A stretch of DNA of 64,000 nt, taken from the NCBI GenBank assembly GCA_963576475.1, contig OY754978.1:11338799-11402798 (forward strand), in the 5' to 3' direction. This document shows, one piece after another, positions 1-11,330 of this stretch. Under the pieces are notes generated by a model that searched no databases, had not been told where the DNA came from, and saw only the letters and a list, made by a program, of their open reading frames with translations. The translations under genes and the position numbers were made by a program. The first letter of the stretch is position 1. Each line of letters opens with the position of its first letter. This DNA comes from Molanna angustata. Lineage: Eukaryota > Arthropoda > Insecta > Trichoptera > Molannidae.

Positions 1-532
1 ATATATATGCAGTTAAACACATAAATTTATCATAAAAAAATGTTTTTCTTAATAAAAAATGTTTGTGAAACTCCGGAACTTTTTTGAGAAACAAATTTGA
101 GGTTTTGTATTTGTCTATATTTATAACAAATTTCAGCGTTTTAGCTTTTGTGGTTTCTGAGATATATGGAAAAATAAAGTAAAAATTCAAAAGTTGAGAA
201 ACCCTGACTGAATTAAAAATTCAAAATTCTGAGTATAAAAGTTTTGTAGGCCTATAACTATTTATATATTCAGAAATTTTGGGCTCTGTAACTCTTTAAA
301 TTAAGCAGATCAAAAGCTATAAGGGGACACACACACAAACACAGACAGACACAAAAAACACCCAAATTTTCTACTTCAAATTCTGAATTCATCCTTATAA
401 TATAGAACATATATGCAAAAAGTTCACTACACCATACAAAGTGTTCCTTCATACACGCGTCTTAGCTTTAAACTGCCGATTCCTTCAAGAGAATTACATA
501 GGTACATTTTCTTGAACGAATCGACATTTGGA
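1..532 (-). mobile_element. Helitron-like element, copy 1 (3' end cut off by the window)
   Basis: This stretch, read on the minus strand, matches the two complete copies at 26062-27095 and 27412-28331 along its length, including the internal CA/TG microsatellite near 325-352. Its 5' end is the TC at 532-531 (TCCAAATGTCGATTC), preceded by A, as expected for Helitron 5' ends. The 3' hairpin and CTAG lie before base 1. No coding capacity is seen, so it is non-autonomous. The family assignment rests on the other copies. Confidence 0.7.
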
Positions 533-2334
533 TGAGCAGATTGTATTCTGCCATTACTTTTCAGCCAGTCTATTACTAGTAATAAGACAAGAGACGAAGT
601 TCCATCACGAAATTTCGTTGATAAAATAAGTATAGTATTTTTTTATTTAACAAATAGCATTTATTTTATCAGTAGGTAGTTTATAAGTAAACTTTGTCCA
701 CTGGGTTGAATTCAAATCACGATAAAGAGTGAATGTTTTTGAAAATGGGAAGACTGCGTTGCTAGGGAATTTCTTAGAAATGAGAAGCAATTACGGCAAT
801 TATTATTTGAAGTCAAAATTTTAATGTCAATAAACCTTCCCGCGGGTCACTTGGACTGTTGCTGCCTGTTGTTGTTACCTACACATTGTTGCTTTCCAAA
901 ACATTAATTTTTATTGACCAACTTTGACATAATTGGACTCCTTATACAATGTCGTCTTGTCTATTCTGTCATATCTTAATTAAGTAATGGCCATATCTGA
1001 CCGGACAAAGATGGACTAGAAATATTTCGTTATTGTGGAAATGTCCGCGAAGGTGGAACCTTGATAGGGGAAAAGAAAAAAGTGCAATATGTTAATTACT
1101 TTTAAGGAATCTCAACTATGGCTAAACCGTCGTCTTCCTTAGAGATTCACCAAGCCATGAATATAGGTCTGGCAACATTGACAAATCGACACGAAGAAAG
1201 GAGATTACAAATAGAAATTAAAATAAAACATTTTTATTTATATCATCGATAGCTATTTTGTCCCACGAGGATATCTCTCCACTGCTGATAATCGGCAGCG
1301 CCACAGAGTATTAGGCAGCGCCCTCTCAAAATACTAGTACCTTCTTCAAGATGGCGCTTAAATAGGCCTCTTCTAGATTTCTTTACTCATCTATTTGGGC
1401 TTTTCGTACCCTTCCATTACCAGCATCAGCAGGCCTACTCCGGTTCTTTTATCGTGGCAATATACATAAGTTTATACCGCTACATGCGTTTCTTACAGCA
1501 GATCGTTATTCTGTTTACCGCGGACAATAGCCTGCGTAAACTTCCGCGCATTATGTCGAGAAAACTTCCGTTCGCCGTTCTTAACGCGGTATGCTGATTA
1601 GAGCGAAATACGTATGAAATTCGACAGATAAATATATTCCCAAAGTTTAATGCTGCATATCGAGGTAGTTTTGAGTTTTGTGTAAAGACAAAAAGCGACG
1701 CGTGCACACATTCGTTCGTTTCGCAGATAATTGTTATGAATACGTGCTCGTGATACGTAACTTTCACTTTACATTCTGTGATACGTAAAGATTAGCGGAA
1801 CTTATCGCAAAATATTACACGTGAATGGGAATAAGGGGCACTGCGATAAATAACTTTTTTTTTTTATTTCATTATGGAATTCTAAAAGGCAAAAATCTTA
1901 ATTAGATAATAGGTATTTAATAATTCGTTCATGTCGTATTTGATTGGTAAGACAAAAAAAACTAAATTATGATTGCAAACATGTGAGCAAATTAATATAA
2001 ATCGATTGAGTTGTTCGTTTCGAACTACTCATTGATTTTCGCAGCACTAAACTTGTATCTACTAAATTTTATATATTTTTGTCCATGTTATTTTAATATT
2101 ATTATTGATGATGAAATGAGGTTTTCTAATAACGTCTACATATACTGACAGCAACAATCCTTTGAGATTTTTAATAAATTGATAATCAAATGTCGTTTTG
2201 TAGCGAATGATAGATTCTGATTATAACCTTCTTTGCATTTCTCACGAAACCACAGATAAAATTGCACCATCGTATAACTTGATGATTTTTTAAGGTTTTA
2301 TAAGTTTTTAATATTTTTGACCAAGAACCAGCCT
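533..2334. other. unassigned AT-rich DNA
   Basis: No convincing exon, RNA gene or complete repeat is visible here. Somewhat GC-richer patches around 840-890 and 1260-1460 carry no open frame with recognisable protein motifs. The minus-strand open frame at 1480-1767 (95 codons) has no recognisable domain and is probably chance. The stretch is presumably upstream intron of the adenosine kinase gene or intergenic. Confidence 0.4.
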
Positions 2335-2935
2335 CAGCCAAATTTATAGTTATATTATAAAGGCTGATTTTTTTCTCTAGGATAGGTACCACAGTATTTA
2401 ACAATTATTAGATAACAACATGAACCCTGAGTATTGGTAGTTTTCGGGGACAACAACCATCAAATTATTGAAAATTGCTATTTCAATATGTCAGTTATAG
2501 TAACTATGAATCGTTGTACTATAATGCGTGATTTTTTTATAAATACAACAGAAGACTATTAGAAATCACGCCTTGCATTGACATACGCTTTGGTTGGCGG
2601 AAACCCCCTTACAGCCAACTGTAAACAGACATGACAATGTATTAAACTTTAAAGGTGTCTGTCCACTAACCAAAGTGTAGGTATTTCAATGGAAAGAGTG
2701 TTCCGTAGTAAATACAAAAAAAACATGTATTATACTATAAAGCGCTTCATACCATAACTGACGTGTTGAAATAGCAATTTTGAATAATTTTCAACACTTT
2801 GAAGGCTCTTATCCCCGAAAGCTACCACTACTCATGGTTCATACTATCCAATCGTTGTTACATGCTGTGGTATCCTTTTAACGAAAAAAATAAAATCAGC
2901 CTTTATGCTATGATTTAAGTATAATTATAAATGGG
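2335..2935. mobile_element. foldback/MITE-like element
   Basis: The left arm (about 2335-2520) and the inverted right arm (about 2750-2935) are diverged complements. Both carry a block reading AAAGGCTGATTT, a GGTACCACAG/GGATACCACAG block, a TTTCGGGGA block and ATTGCTATTTCAA. A roughly 230-bp unpaired centre lies between them. There is no coding potential. A target duplication was not identified, so the superfamily is unknown. Confidence 0.55.
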
Positions 2936-3527
2936 CCCACTATACAAAATCGCGGGCTCACACTATTTGACACGAAAACACACACGATGGCAACAGTTTA
3001 CTATGCTTTTACTCAAGCTAAACGTCGTTTAAAAAAAGGAAAACACATTGTTTTGATTGGTTGAAATTAGTAGGTATATCAGTTTTTTTTATATTTCCAG
3101 GTTCTCTTTTAAACATGAATATAATACCACAGCGGAACGTTTGGCAGTTATTTTAATTTATTTCAGGTGCATGTTTTATCGAACGATACTGTATTCCTAA
3201 AAATAACATAGTGTTACATTTTCGTATTTTTGCACCCCACATGGCTTTCGCCTTAAAAAGTATCGTGTATTTTCTATTTATCGTCAATTTAACGTCTGTA
3301 CTTGAATGCGATTTTTAAATAAATATTTTTTAAAATATTATCTCTACCAAACTAATAAATAGGTTTTCCTGTTTATAAACGCAAGTTAATAGTTTTATGT
3401 TTCATTTGATTGGCATAATTTGGCTAAAAATATTTATAATAAAAACACTTAAATATTGCATGATGTGTAATCGAATAGTTAGTACCTATTTAATTTGTAC
3501 CTTTGTAGTGGGAATTCCCTTCCTTAG

Positions 3528-4595
3528 GGGGCGACTGCTGCCAACGTACTTATTTTTCGATTTGATGTACCATCATTATTTGTAATCAAATCGTTTTGAA
3601 AAAATAATTTAGATAGCTTCGGTATTAATAAAGAAAAATACACCTTAACTTTCTGAGAGCATATATACAAAAATATATGGAAAAATATGTCGTGAAGTTG
3701 CATTAATGCTTCAGGTTTAGTAAAGAAACATAGAAAACATTTTTTAACAGATTTTTAATCATCCCAATAGAGACGAAGTTGGAATATTTACTGTAGGAGA
3801 ACCGGGAAATCAAGGCACCTACAGGGCTTACGACCTGTCATCGGCTGGTTTACGTGATCACTTTATGCGCTTGCGCAACGTTCACCAATTATGCCTTTTT
3901 AATGAGATCCCTATCAATTCAATTTTGAAAGTTCTATAGGTATATTAAAATACTGAAATTCTTTTCGCTTGAAAATAAGGAATTTTTACTACAGCCATCT
4001 ATGTGTGAAATTATGAACAACATTCTTCTCAACTCGCATAAAGTGATCACGTAAACCAGCCGATGACAGGTCGTAAGCCCTGTAGGTGCCTTGATTTCCC
4101 GGTTCTCCTACAGTAAATATTCCAACTTCGTCTCTATTGAGATAATTAAAAATCTGTTAAAAAATATCTTTGACTACCGACAGGGAAAAAAATCCAATGT
4201 TTGCGCATATGCAATACTAAAAATATTCGATTAGAAAACATTTATTTTCCATTCAGCGCCATTGTGAAATAAAAGTTTTTTTGGTTTATTTACTTAACCT
4301 GATGCATAAATGCAACGTTATAACATATTTTTCCAGATATTTTGTTTTTCTTTTATTTAAAAAAATATATATTGCTCTAAACCTTATAGTTTTTTAGAAA
4401 TATAAGATAAGTGTAGATAATCGGTGTATGCTTATTATTTTTCTACACGAATATATACAGAACATAATTTAAAAGTTAAGGTTTATTTTTCTTTATTAAT
4501 ATCCAAACTAAGTTATTTTTTTTAAAATGATTTGTTTTGTAGTAATGATGCAATGTCAAATTGAAAAAATAGGTACGTTGGAAGCAGTCGCTCCC
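3528..4595. mobile_element. piggyBac-like non-autonomous element with TTAA-type ends, interrupted
   Basis: The left end reads TTAG then GGGGCGACTGC. The right end is its complement, GCAGTCGCTCCC followed by TTAA. The inverted match continues inward for about 200 bp per side with gaps (CCAACGTAC, ATTAATAAAGAAAAAT, and a TGCATnnATGC...CAGGTTT block). Related copies are at 6347-7589 and, as a fragment, 7959-8117. TTAA targets with GC-rich ends are typical of piggyBac-type elements; no transposase is present. A second element is inserted at 3741-4231. Confidence 0.55.
3741..4231. mobile_element. foldback element with 131-bp arms and 10-bp target duplication
   Basis: Arms at 3739-3869 and 4035-4165 are almost perfect complements and enclose a 165-bp centre. 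The insertion is bounded by direct repeats TAGAAAACAT at 3731-3740 and 4232-4241. The fragment at 7959-8117 shows the same flanking sequence uninterrupted (a paralogous empty site). A 9-10 bp duplication and long inverted repeats suggest a Mutator-like MITE, but 66 bp at 4166-4231 lie outside the right arm, which is unexplained. Further copies are at 21005-21115 and 49915-50055. Confidence 0.65.
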
Positions 4596-5139
4596 TTAAG
4601 ACGTAATAGTTATCGACAAAAAATCAAATGTAGAATCTAAACTATATGTTTTATTATAAATATTGATAATGAAATTGACGATTACTATTTTTTGCTTATC
4701 AATTCAATGCTTGAAATACAATTGAAATTATTAAATTCATAATGGCTTCGTCTCTTTTTATTTCTAAATAAAAATTATCTAAGATTATTCAAATGATTTT
4801 TACGAAACACGATGGATTTTTTTATCTCAATTATATTTGTTTTTAATTTATTTTTCTCAGTTTGTTTTACAGCTATTTTAACATGATCGATGGAGCACAT
4901 TTAATAGAATTGATCGAGGAAAAACAACATTGTGAAACAAATTCTCAGTTATTCAAAGCATGTTGAGTCTTCAAAAATGGAAATAATAAAAAACAACACA
5001 GATAAATATTATATTTACTTTGGTTCAATACAAGTTCATTTATCCAGTTATCGGTGATGTTGAATTTATGTATTAAATTAAACTTACGCACCAATTATTA
5101 ATAAGAATGATTTTTATTATTGTTTTGTCTCATTTGCAG

Positions 5140-5774
5140 CTTGCAAGAATTTCCAGATCTTCCCACGGGATACTGTGTGTGCTTGATCAACGGCGATCGT
5201 CGATCTTTACTTGCTAATATCGGAGCAGCTTCCCATTTTAGTTTGGATTTTCTACTGTCCTCCACGAAGCTACAGAGCCTCATAGACGAAGCGAGCATCA
5301 TCCACGTCGAAGGATTTTTCCTCTCCGACAGATTCCAGGTCTGCCAGTATCTGGTGAAAAACGTTCAGATGGGACGCGGGAAGTTCCTGTCTTACAATTT
5401 GAACGCTCCGTACGTCTGCGAGCAACTGCTCGACGAGTCGGCATACATGGCTGAGAACGCCGATTTGGTGATGGGAAATGTGGTAGAGTTCGAAACCCTG
5501 GGGAGGCTAAAGTATGGCCTCCAAACAGCGGCGGACACGGCTCAGAAAATCTACGATCTGTGGAGAGAGAGAAGAAATATTACTAACGGAGCCTGCTATA
5601 AAAATACTTGTGCCAAAAGAGCATTTGCCGCGAAGGATCCCTTCAGACTGGGAAAGATAATAGCCGTTACACAAAATTCTAAGCCTGTGTTGGTAATATG
5701 GGGAAAGGATGATTGTTACAAGCAGTTTATACCAATTCCTCAAATAGACCCAAAAGAAATAGTCGATACCACAG
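5140..5774 (+). CDS. ADK: adenosine kinase-like, internal exon (PfkB family)
   Basis: Adenosine kinase phosphorylates adenosine to AMP with ATP in purine salvage, normally in cytosol or nucleus. The exon follows a TTTGCAG acceptor (5138-5139) and ends at a GTAAGT donor (5775). It encodes 211 codons plus one base. Visible family features are the PTGYCVCLINGDRRS segment (compare PTGTC...TGDNRS in known ADKs), a GFFLS strand, NLNAPYV, and the PfkB NxxE metal/phosphate motif as GNVVE at residues 113-116. The exon ends in VDTT, which joins GGGD in exon 12443-12714. The substrate-binding N-terminal part is missing; its exons are upstream or outside the window. The segment after NxxE is about 20 residues longer than in human ADK, so this looks like a divergent insect paralog. 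An inactive homolog is possible but the motifs argue against it. Confidence 0.85.
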
Positions 5775-5998
5775 GTAAGTCTTATAATCGATTTAATAAT
5801 GACTCACATTGTATGTGGAATTTCCATTTTTTTATTTATTTTATAGAATACAACAGCAAACAAGAAAAAATTATACAAATATACAATCATAATTTTTATA
5901 TTGCCAATTATAGTATTCTAAAATATATTACAAAATGTTTTTATTTTACGGGGGTATTTTCATTTCACTGATATTTTGTGGTAATAAGTTTTGGAATC

Positions 5999-6343
5999 TA
6001 AGTACCTACATAGTTTATTACAAATAACTTGGTTAACGAGTAAGATTATATTTGTATTGAAAATATTTAAGTACCTACATATTTTATTACATATAACTTG
6101 CTTAACGTGTAAGATTATATTTGTATTGAAAATATTAAAGTACCTACATAGTTTATTACAAATAACTTGGTTAACGAGTAAAATTATATTTGTATTGAAA
6201 ATATTTAAGTACCTACATATTTTATTACATATAACTTGCTTAACGTGTAAGATTATATTTGTATTGAAAATATTAAAGTACCTACATAGTTTATTACAAA
6301 TAACTTGGTTAACGTGTAAGATTGTATTTGTATTGAAAATATT
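5999..6343. repeat. five 69-bp tandem units in alternating A-B-A-B-A order
   Basis: Unit starts are 5999, 6068, 6137, 6206 and 6275, each opening near AAGTACCTACAT. Type A has TAGTTTATTACAAATAAC and CTTGGTTAACGAG; type B has TATTTTATTACATATAAC and CTTGCTTAACGTG. The alternation implies duplication of a 138-bp dimer. Because 69 is a multiple of three, an open frame runs through the array (5991-6455), but it is an artefact of the period and not a plausible protein. Confidence 0.9.
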
Positions 6344-6346
6344 TAT

Positions 6347-7589
6347 GGGGGCGCCTGCTGCTAGCCTGCCTATTTTTATTCCACACTATGGAATAGTGGA
6401 GAGTCATGATTTCACAATTTTTACATCAATTTCTCAGCGGGTATCATGTGTATAGTGCAAATTATAAGTTTCGTCGTGATGTGTTTGTATGTATGGCATA
6501 CGCCGTACGAATTATCCTTTTTGTGTCCTCTCTACAGCCCAAACTATAAGTCCGATCGATTTCATTATGTACATTATACATACCTATGTGTAAAATGCAT
6601 AGATCTAGGGCTAATTAGTTTTCCATAGACAACTTTTAATTTCTTCTCTATGATTTCATCATTTACGTTGCTTTTTGTGTCCTCTCTACAGCCCAAACTA
6701 TAAGTCCGATCGATTTCATTATGTACATTATACATACCTATGTGTAAAATGCATAGATCTAGGGCTAATTAGTTTTCCATAGACAACTTTTAATTTCTTC
6801 TCTATGATTTCATCATTTACGTTGCTTTTTGTGTCCTCTCTACAGTCCAAACTAAAAGCCCGATTGACTTCATATTGATATAATATATTTAAAGTCCATA
6901 AAATTAAAGCTGGTTAGCTTTCCATAGATATCCGTTAGTTTCTTATTTATGATTTCATCTGTCCAAATTTTCAAAATGCTCCTACGGTCTGGAAAATGTG
7001 GTATTTTTATACTGTTTAAAATTTCGGTACAATAAAAATACACTCATCAAAAATTCATTCAAGGATTGTGAAAATTTAAAGCAAAAAAAATATGGTCTGC
7101 CATATCAATGTGAAATAAATTTCATATTTTTATGAAAAATTGATATAACAGAAGTAAAATAGCTTCTGCGTGGGAAAATTGAGTGATCAACTTCATATTG
7201 ATATTGTATGTGTATTTTTTACTCTCCACTTCTATCTTCCTCAAGGGGTAGGCAGTGAGAACCGAACACCACATTCTTCTATCTTGACACATACATCATG
7301 AGTTTCGTTACAATGTTTTTGTGTGTATGGTGTATTGGGAATACTTTTGTCCTCTGGGAATCTTATATTTGTTTAAGAATATAATAGAAATGTACTTCAT
7401 AAAAATGCATTTAGAGATTGTTTCAAAAGAAAAAAATGAACATTTACTATGGTGTGGAGAGTTTAGTGTTGGCTACAACCCACTCGTTTTTTTCATTAAT
7501 TATTAGTATTTTTTTTCATAGTGATTTGAATAGTAATAAGGATGGAATATCATATTAAAAAAATAGGTACGCTGGCGGAAGGCGCCCTC
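6347..7589. mobile_element. piggyBac-like non-autonomous element, second copy
   Basis: The left end GGGGGCGCCTGCTG directly follows TTAT and abuts the 69-bp array. The right end GGAAGGCGCCCTC is followed by TTAA (7590-7593) and is the imperfect complement of the left. The subterminal words CCTATTTTTA (left) and AAAAAATAGG (right) also pair, as in the copy at 3528-4595. The interior differs and contains the 154-bp tandem repeat and blocks resembling dispersed family A. No open frame of note is present. Confidence 0.5.
6517..6978. repeat. 154-bp tandem duplication plus diverged third unit
   Basis: Units start at 6517, 6671 and 6825 with CTTTTTGTGTCCTCTCTACAG. The first two are essentially identical over 154 bp, indicating recent duplication. 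The third (6825 to about 6978) is diverged. The array lies inside the element at 6347-7589. Confidence 0.88.
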
Positions 7590-7728
7590 TTAAGAAATTT
7601 GTTAAAGATTTTCAAATTGTTTTTTTGAGAATTTTAGTAAATTGAAGTGATAATTCGGTATGTTCGAGTCTTTACTAATAATATGAACTTTACTTTAAAA
7701 TAGGAATTGAAGTCACTACTTCAATGTC

Positions 7729-7920
7729 ACGATTTATTGGTACTCCTCACTACCCCAAGGTGATATAGTGGGGAGTTACGAATTCGCAATTTTTATGGTT
7801 ATTTTTTTATTGCAGATTATCAACTAGTATCATGCTGAGATTGTATTCTGAAAGTTTCATCACAATGTATCTGTGTGTGTGTGTGTGTGTGTGTGCTATG
7901 TAAGGCCTGTTTATTCAACT
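7729..7920 (+). mobile_element. dispersed family A, 5' part
   Basis: It begins TACTCCTCACTACCCCAAGG and GATATAGTGGGGAGTTAC and continues through TTGCAGATTATCAACTAGTA to TTTCATCACAATGT and a GT run (7868-7894). The same order is seen at 25641, 30857 and, inverted, 18600-19140. The element is truncated after about 190 bp. Family A has no coding capacity. Its far end contains an inverted match to its start (CTTGGTAGT.AGGAGTA), so it may be a terminal-inverted-repeat element. Confidence 0.65.
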
Positions 7921-7958
7921 TTATCAATTATCAATTATTTATTAAAAAAGACAATAAT

Positions 7959-8117
7959 ATCTGGAAAATGCTTCAGGTTTAGTAAAAAAACATAGAAAAC
8001 ATTTATTTTCCATTCAGCGCCGTTGTGAAATAAAAGTTTTTTGGTTTATTTACCTGATGCATAAATGCAACGTTATAACATATTTTTCCAGATATTTTGT
8101 TTTTCTTTAATATATGA
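7959..8117 (+). mobile_element. fragment of the 3528-4595 family, preserving an empty site
   Basis: The sequence GCTTCAGGTTTAGTAAA through ATTTTGTTTTTCTTT matches 3707-3740 joined to 4242-4350. At 3741-4241 the other copy carries a 501-bp interruption that is absent here. This fragment therefore shows the pre-insertion state and the single TAGAAAACAT target. Confidence 0.75.
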
Positions 8118-8189
8118 AAAATAATGGCATACCCCGATTTTCAACGTATATCTTATAGGTATCTAAAGTAATAAAGCAATCAAAATGTT

Positions 8190-8198
8190 GTGTCTGTC

Positions 8199-8270
<72 letters not shown>

Positions 8271-8302
8271 TGGGTGCGTGCGTGCGTGCGTGTTTGTGTA
8301 GG
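8190..8302. repeat. compound microsatellite TGTC/TG/TGCG
   Basis: Three motifs follow each other: TGTC repeats, then a TG run (about 8203-8231), then TGCG repeats to about 8291 with one TGGG variant. The open frame across it encodes only Cys-Val/Arg-Ala repeats and is not a gene. Confidence 0.95.
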
Positions 8303-9340
8303 CGTAATAAAATTGCATAATTTATTTATTTTTCAGTTTTCAGTTTCAGTGCCGGCAACCCGGCGTTTATTAAATAAGAATACATGAATTACAATATATT
8401 TTTCGTTCCCCGTCTCACTAGGAAAACCTGTTCTGAGACGGGTCACTTATAAAATTACTGTTTAAAATATATATTATATATTTTCAAGTTCTAGCCTAGA
8501 TAATTCTGGCCTTGAAATTTATTTAGTAGATAATACACAAAAAATAAGAAAATAATATATAAACCAAAGTTAGTGTAAAAAAAAATATAACAAAAAAGGA
8601 AAAAATAACAAATTTCGTACATCAATTTCTTAACAAAACAATATATACAAGAAGATGTATAAATAAATAAATAAATAAATTAATAAATATATGAATTTTC
8701 TTTCTAACATAGCATAAGCATTTGATATTTCCTTTATAACAAAATTTTGTGTCATCATAGTATACATAGAACACTTAGATATAATATTTAATTACATTTA
8801 CACTAAAATTTATTTATTTATTTATTTATTTTATTCTTGTTGACAAATTCACAGAATATAAATTTCAATTGTATACATTATTATTTAAATATAAATATAT
8901 TCCAATTAAGAATTTGTTCGTGAAATATTACATAGGTACATTATAATATATCAAGCTTGGTAAGAACAACAAAACAATATGAGCAACATAACAAAGCAAA
9001 AAGCAAAAAGGGGGTACAAAATAACAAGCAAAAATAACATGAGACAATGACTAAAAAAGAAAAAGAAGAACAACAAAATCGTTGATTAAACATTACAAGC
9101 ATAAAAAGAAAAAAAAAACATTAGTGAATCAAAGTAGAAAAAAAGAAAAGCAAAATGAACGAGATTAAGTATTACATCGAAAGTTAAGCATTACATAAAG
9201 TTGGGATTAAGGAATGGATATGAGGATTTAGATGAACCTATTTGTTCGCGGCCACAAGAATACACACACACGCTCGCATACACACACACACACACACACA
9301 CATAGAGAAAAAAAGTCACAATTCAGAAAGATAAAAAAAG
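8303..9340. other. low-complexity DNA with possible LINE 3' tail
   Basis: The block near 8400-8450 (CACTAGGAAAACCTGTTCTG) resembles 23284-23310 (AACTAGGAAATCCTGTTCTA), so both probably come from one dispersed element. The rest is A-rich (about 8560-9180) with ATTT repeats at 8810-8835 and a CA microsatellite at about 9267-9302. No gene is visible. Confidence 0.5.
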
Positions 9341-9346
9341 TTAGTT

Positions 9347-9646
9347 TTAAGTGATATCATGGCCAGAGCTGAGGATTTCCTTAATTTTATTAATATACGG
9401 TTTAGATTTTGTGTGAAACACATCAATATTGTTAAACGTTTTATTGTAAGATGCTAGTGTTCTGTTTAATACAGAGTGTTTTGCATTATGTCGTATTACA
9501 TTTTTTAACATGAAAAGTGTTTGTAGAGCGGGTGGGCCGTGATGGCACGTGCAAGCTGATCGATGAAAGAATGTATATAATGGTATATAATATTTGATAT
9601 TTCGGACAATTGTTGATTTTCGTTTTTGTGGCTTCGAACAAACCAA
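9347..9646 (-). other. unrecognised open frame, 99 codons
   Basis: A minus-strand open frame lies inside the adenosine kinase intron. The peptide is basic, with no motif I can name. Its position beside LINE-like and low-complexity sequence suggests either the remnant of a mobile element or chance. I would not treat it as a gene without homology support. Confidence 0.15.
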
Positions 9647-10010
9647 TGTAGGTACCTACATATTCAAAAAATGTATCCGAACCATTTAATATTTCTTACG
9701 TGTTCGAATGGTTACTATGGTTACAGAAAGAATGTGATATTCAAATATTTTTTTTATGATTCGAATTTATTTAGAAGATTGTTGTAGGTAGGTACCTACC
9801 TAATACTATTTACTTAAAAATCAACAATATACTGATTTCCTATCGGAAAATTATTTTATTTATTTATTTATGTTTGTATGAATGTATGCATGTATGCTAT
9901 GTGCTCCTAAACCGTTTGTCCGATTACAATGAAACTTTGGTGAATTGTCGAGCGTATGCCCGGGATGTTTTCTGGATTTTAACTTTTTTCTTATTCTTCT
10001 TCTTCTTCGT

Positions 10011-10510
10011 GTATTTGGTCATTTTACCTATGAAGGGGGAGTATCCTGGGAAAAGAAGGTCCGACTGTCCCTCCATCTTTTCGCAGGTCTTCCAAGACGG
10101 TTTGTGGATTTAAACTTTTCTTCTGCTTCTTCTTCTTCATCATGTATTTGGTCATTTTACCTATGAAGGTGGAATATTCTTAGAGAAGAAGGTACAATTT
10201 TCCTTCTATCTCTTCGCAGGTTTTAGGATTTAATTTTTTTTTCTTCTTCTTCTTCATCGTGTATTTGGTCATTTTACCTATGATGTTGGAGAATCCTGGG
10301 AGAAGAAGGTCCAACTGTCCTTACATCTCTTCGCAAGTCTTCCAAGACGGTTTCTGATTATAAACTTTTTTCTTCTTCTTCTTCTTCATCGTGCATTTGG
10401 TCATTTTACCTATGAAGGTGGACTATCCTGGGAGAAGAAGGTCCAATTTTCCTTCCATATCTTCACAGGTATCTGGATTTAAACTTTTTTCTTTTTCTTC
10501 TTCGTGTACT
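10011..10510. repeat. four-unit minisatellite with polypyrimidine linkers
   Basis: Units start at GTATTTGGTC (10011), 10144, 10261 and 10393 (periods 133, 117 and 132 bp). Each contains CATTTTACCTATGA, a GGGAGAAGAAGGT block and CTTCGCAGGT, then a TTCTTCTTC run that varies in length and explains the unequal periods. The array directly abuts the Helitron-like 3' end at 10504-10573 and may be part of that element. Confidence 0.88.
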
Positions 10511-10573
10511 TATTCTTCAACTATACATAGTATCGCTATCGACAGTTGGATCTCATGTGTTACATGCAACTAG
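10504..10573 (+). mobile_element. Helitron-like 3' end
   Basis: The sequence matches the last 70 bp of the elements ending at 27095 and 28331. It has an ATCGACAGTTGGA subterminal repeat, the hairpin CATGT-GTT-ACATG, then CAACTAG, with host T at 10574. The 5' boundary of this copy was not found; the preceding minisatellite could be internal to it. Confidence 0.7.
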
Positions 10574-11239
10574 TCCTACAAGAATATATACAGAACGTAA
10601 ATAAATATTTCGTGTATTGTAGCCCTTTGTTATCATTTTTTTTTCGCTCTGTATATGTATAGGTACTTGCTGTACCTACCTTCTTCTTCGGTTAACGAGC
10701 AGAAATTGCCTACAGGTAATAACTCCATCATATTGTGTTAAGTACATCTTTTTATTTGAGATTTAACTATTGTCTTTACTTGCCTTGTTTGTAAAGTTCA
10801 AATCTTGTTTCACAGTCAAAATTTGCATTGTATACAACGATTTTTATTCACAAAATACTTTTAACGAATTAAACCTGCCTCGAAGTTGTCATAATAAAAT
10901 ATTTAGATTGGCATATCGCATTGCACCCTTCAGTCTTCGCTTTGCACCACTGGCCATTACATTATTATATGTACGAAACGATAATTATCGTAATAGTTAT
11001 GTACCTATGTAATAATATTATCATTTTATACAGTCTTTTTTCTCTCAAACGGAATTTTAAATCACTACCTACTTATGAAACAAGGCGAAAGTAATATCTG
11101 CTTTTAACATTCCCCGTCATGCCATGATTCTCCCCAGAGACGGATTGAGGCGGTCTTTCCTAGTTTGTTCAATTATTGAGACTTGTCGATTGGGTAGTTT
11201 CACATTTCATGAATATTAAAGTCAAAATTACCCCGAAAT

Positions 11240-11330
11240 TCATTAAAATGTTATTGGACCAGAGGGCAAGTCTCGTCAAACGGTAAAATCAAAACCCTCA
11301 CGATTACCCTTATCATGGATATAATCTTTA
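11240..11330 (+). mobile_element. half of foldback family D
   Basis: The GGGCAAGTC, AAAATCAAAACCCTC and CATGGATATAATC words match the left arm of the complete copies at 13565-13735 and 37809-38311. The right arm is missing. Confidence 0.6.

Noticed and set aside
5098..5743. Minus-strand frames opposite the adenosine kinase exon
   Set aside because: Shadow frames; the plus-strand frame carries the conserved kinase motifs and splice sites.
5991..6455. 154-codon frame with 23-residue repeats
   Set aside because: It is produced by a 69-bp tandem repeat in an intron; the repeat period, not selection, keeps it open.
8190..8387. Cys/Val/Arg-rich frame
   Set aside because: Translation of a TG/TGCG microsatellite.
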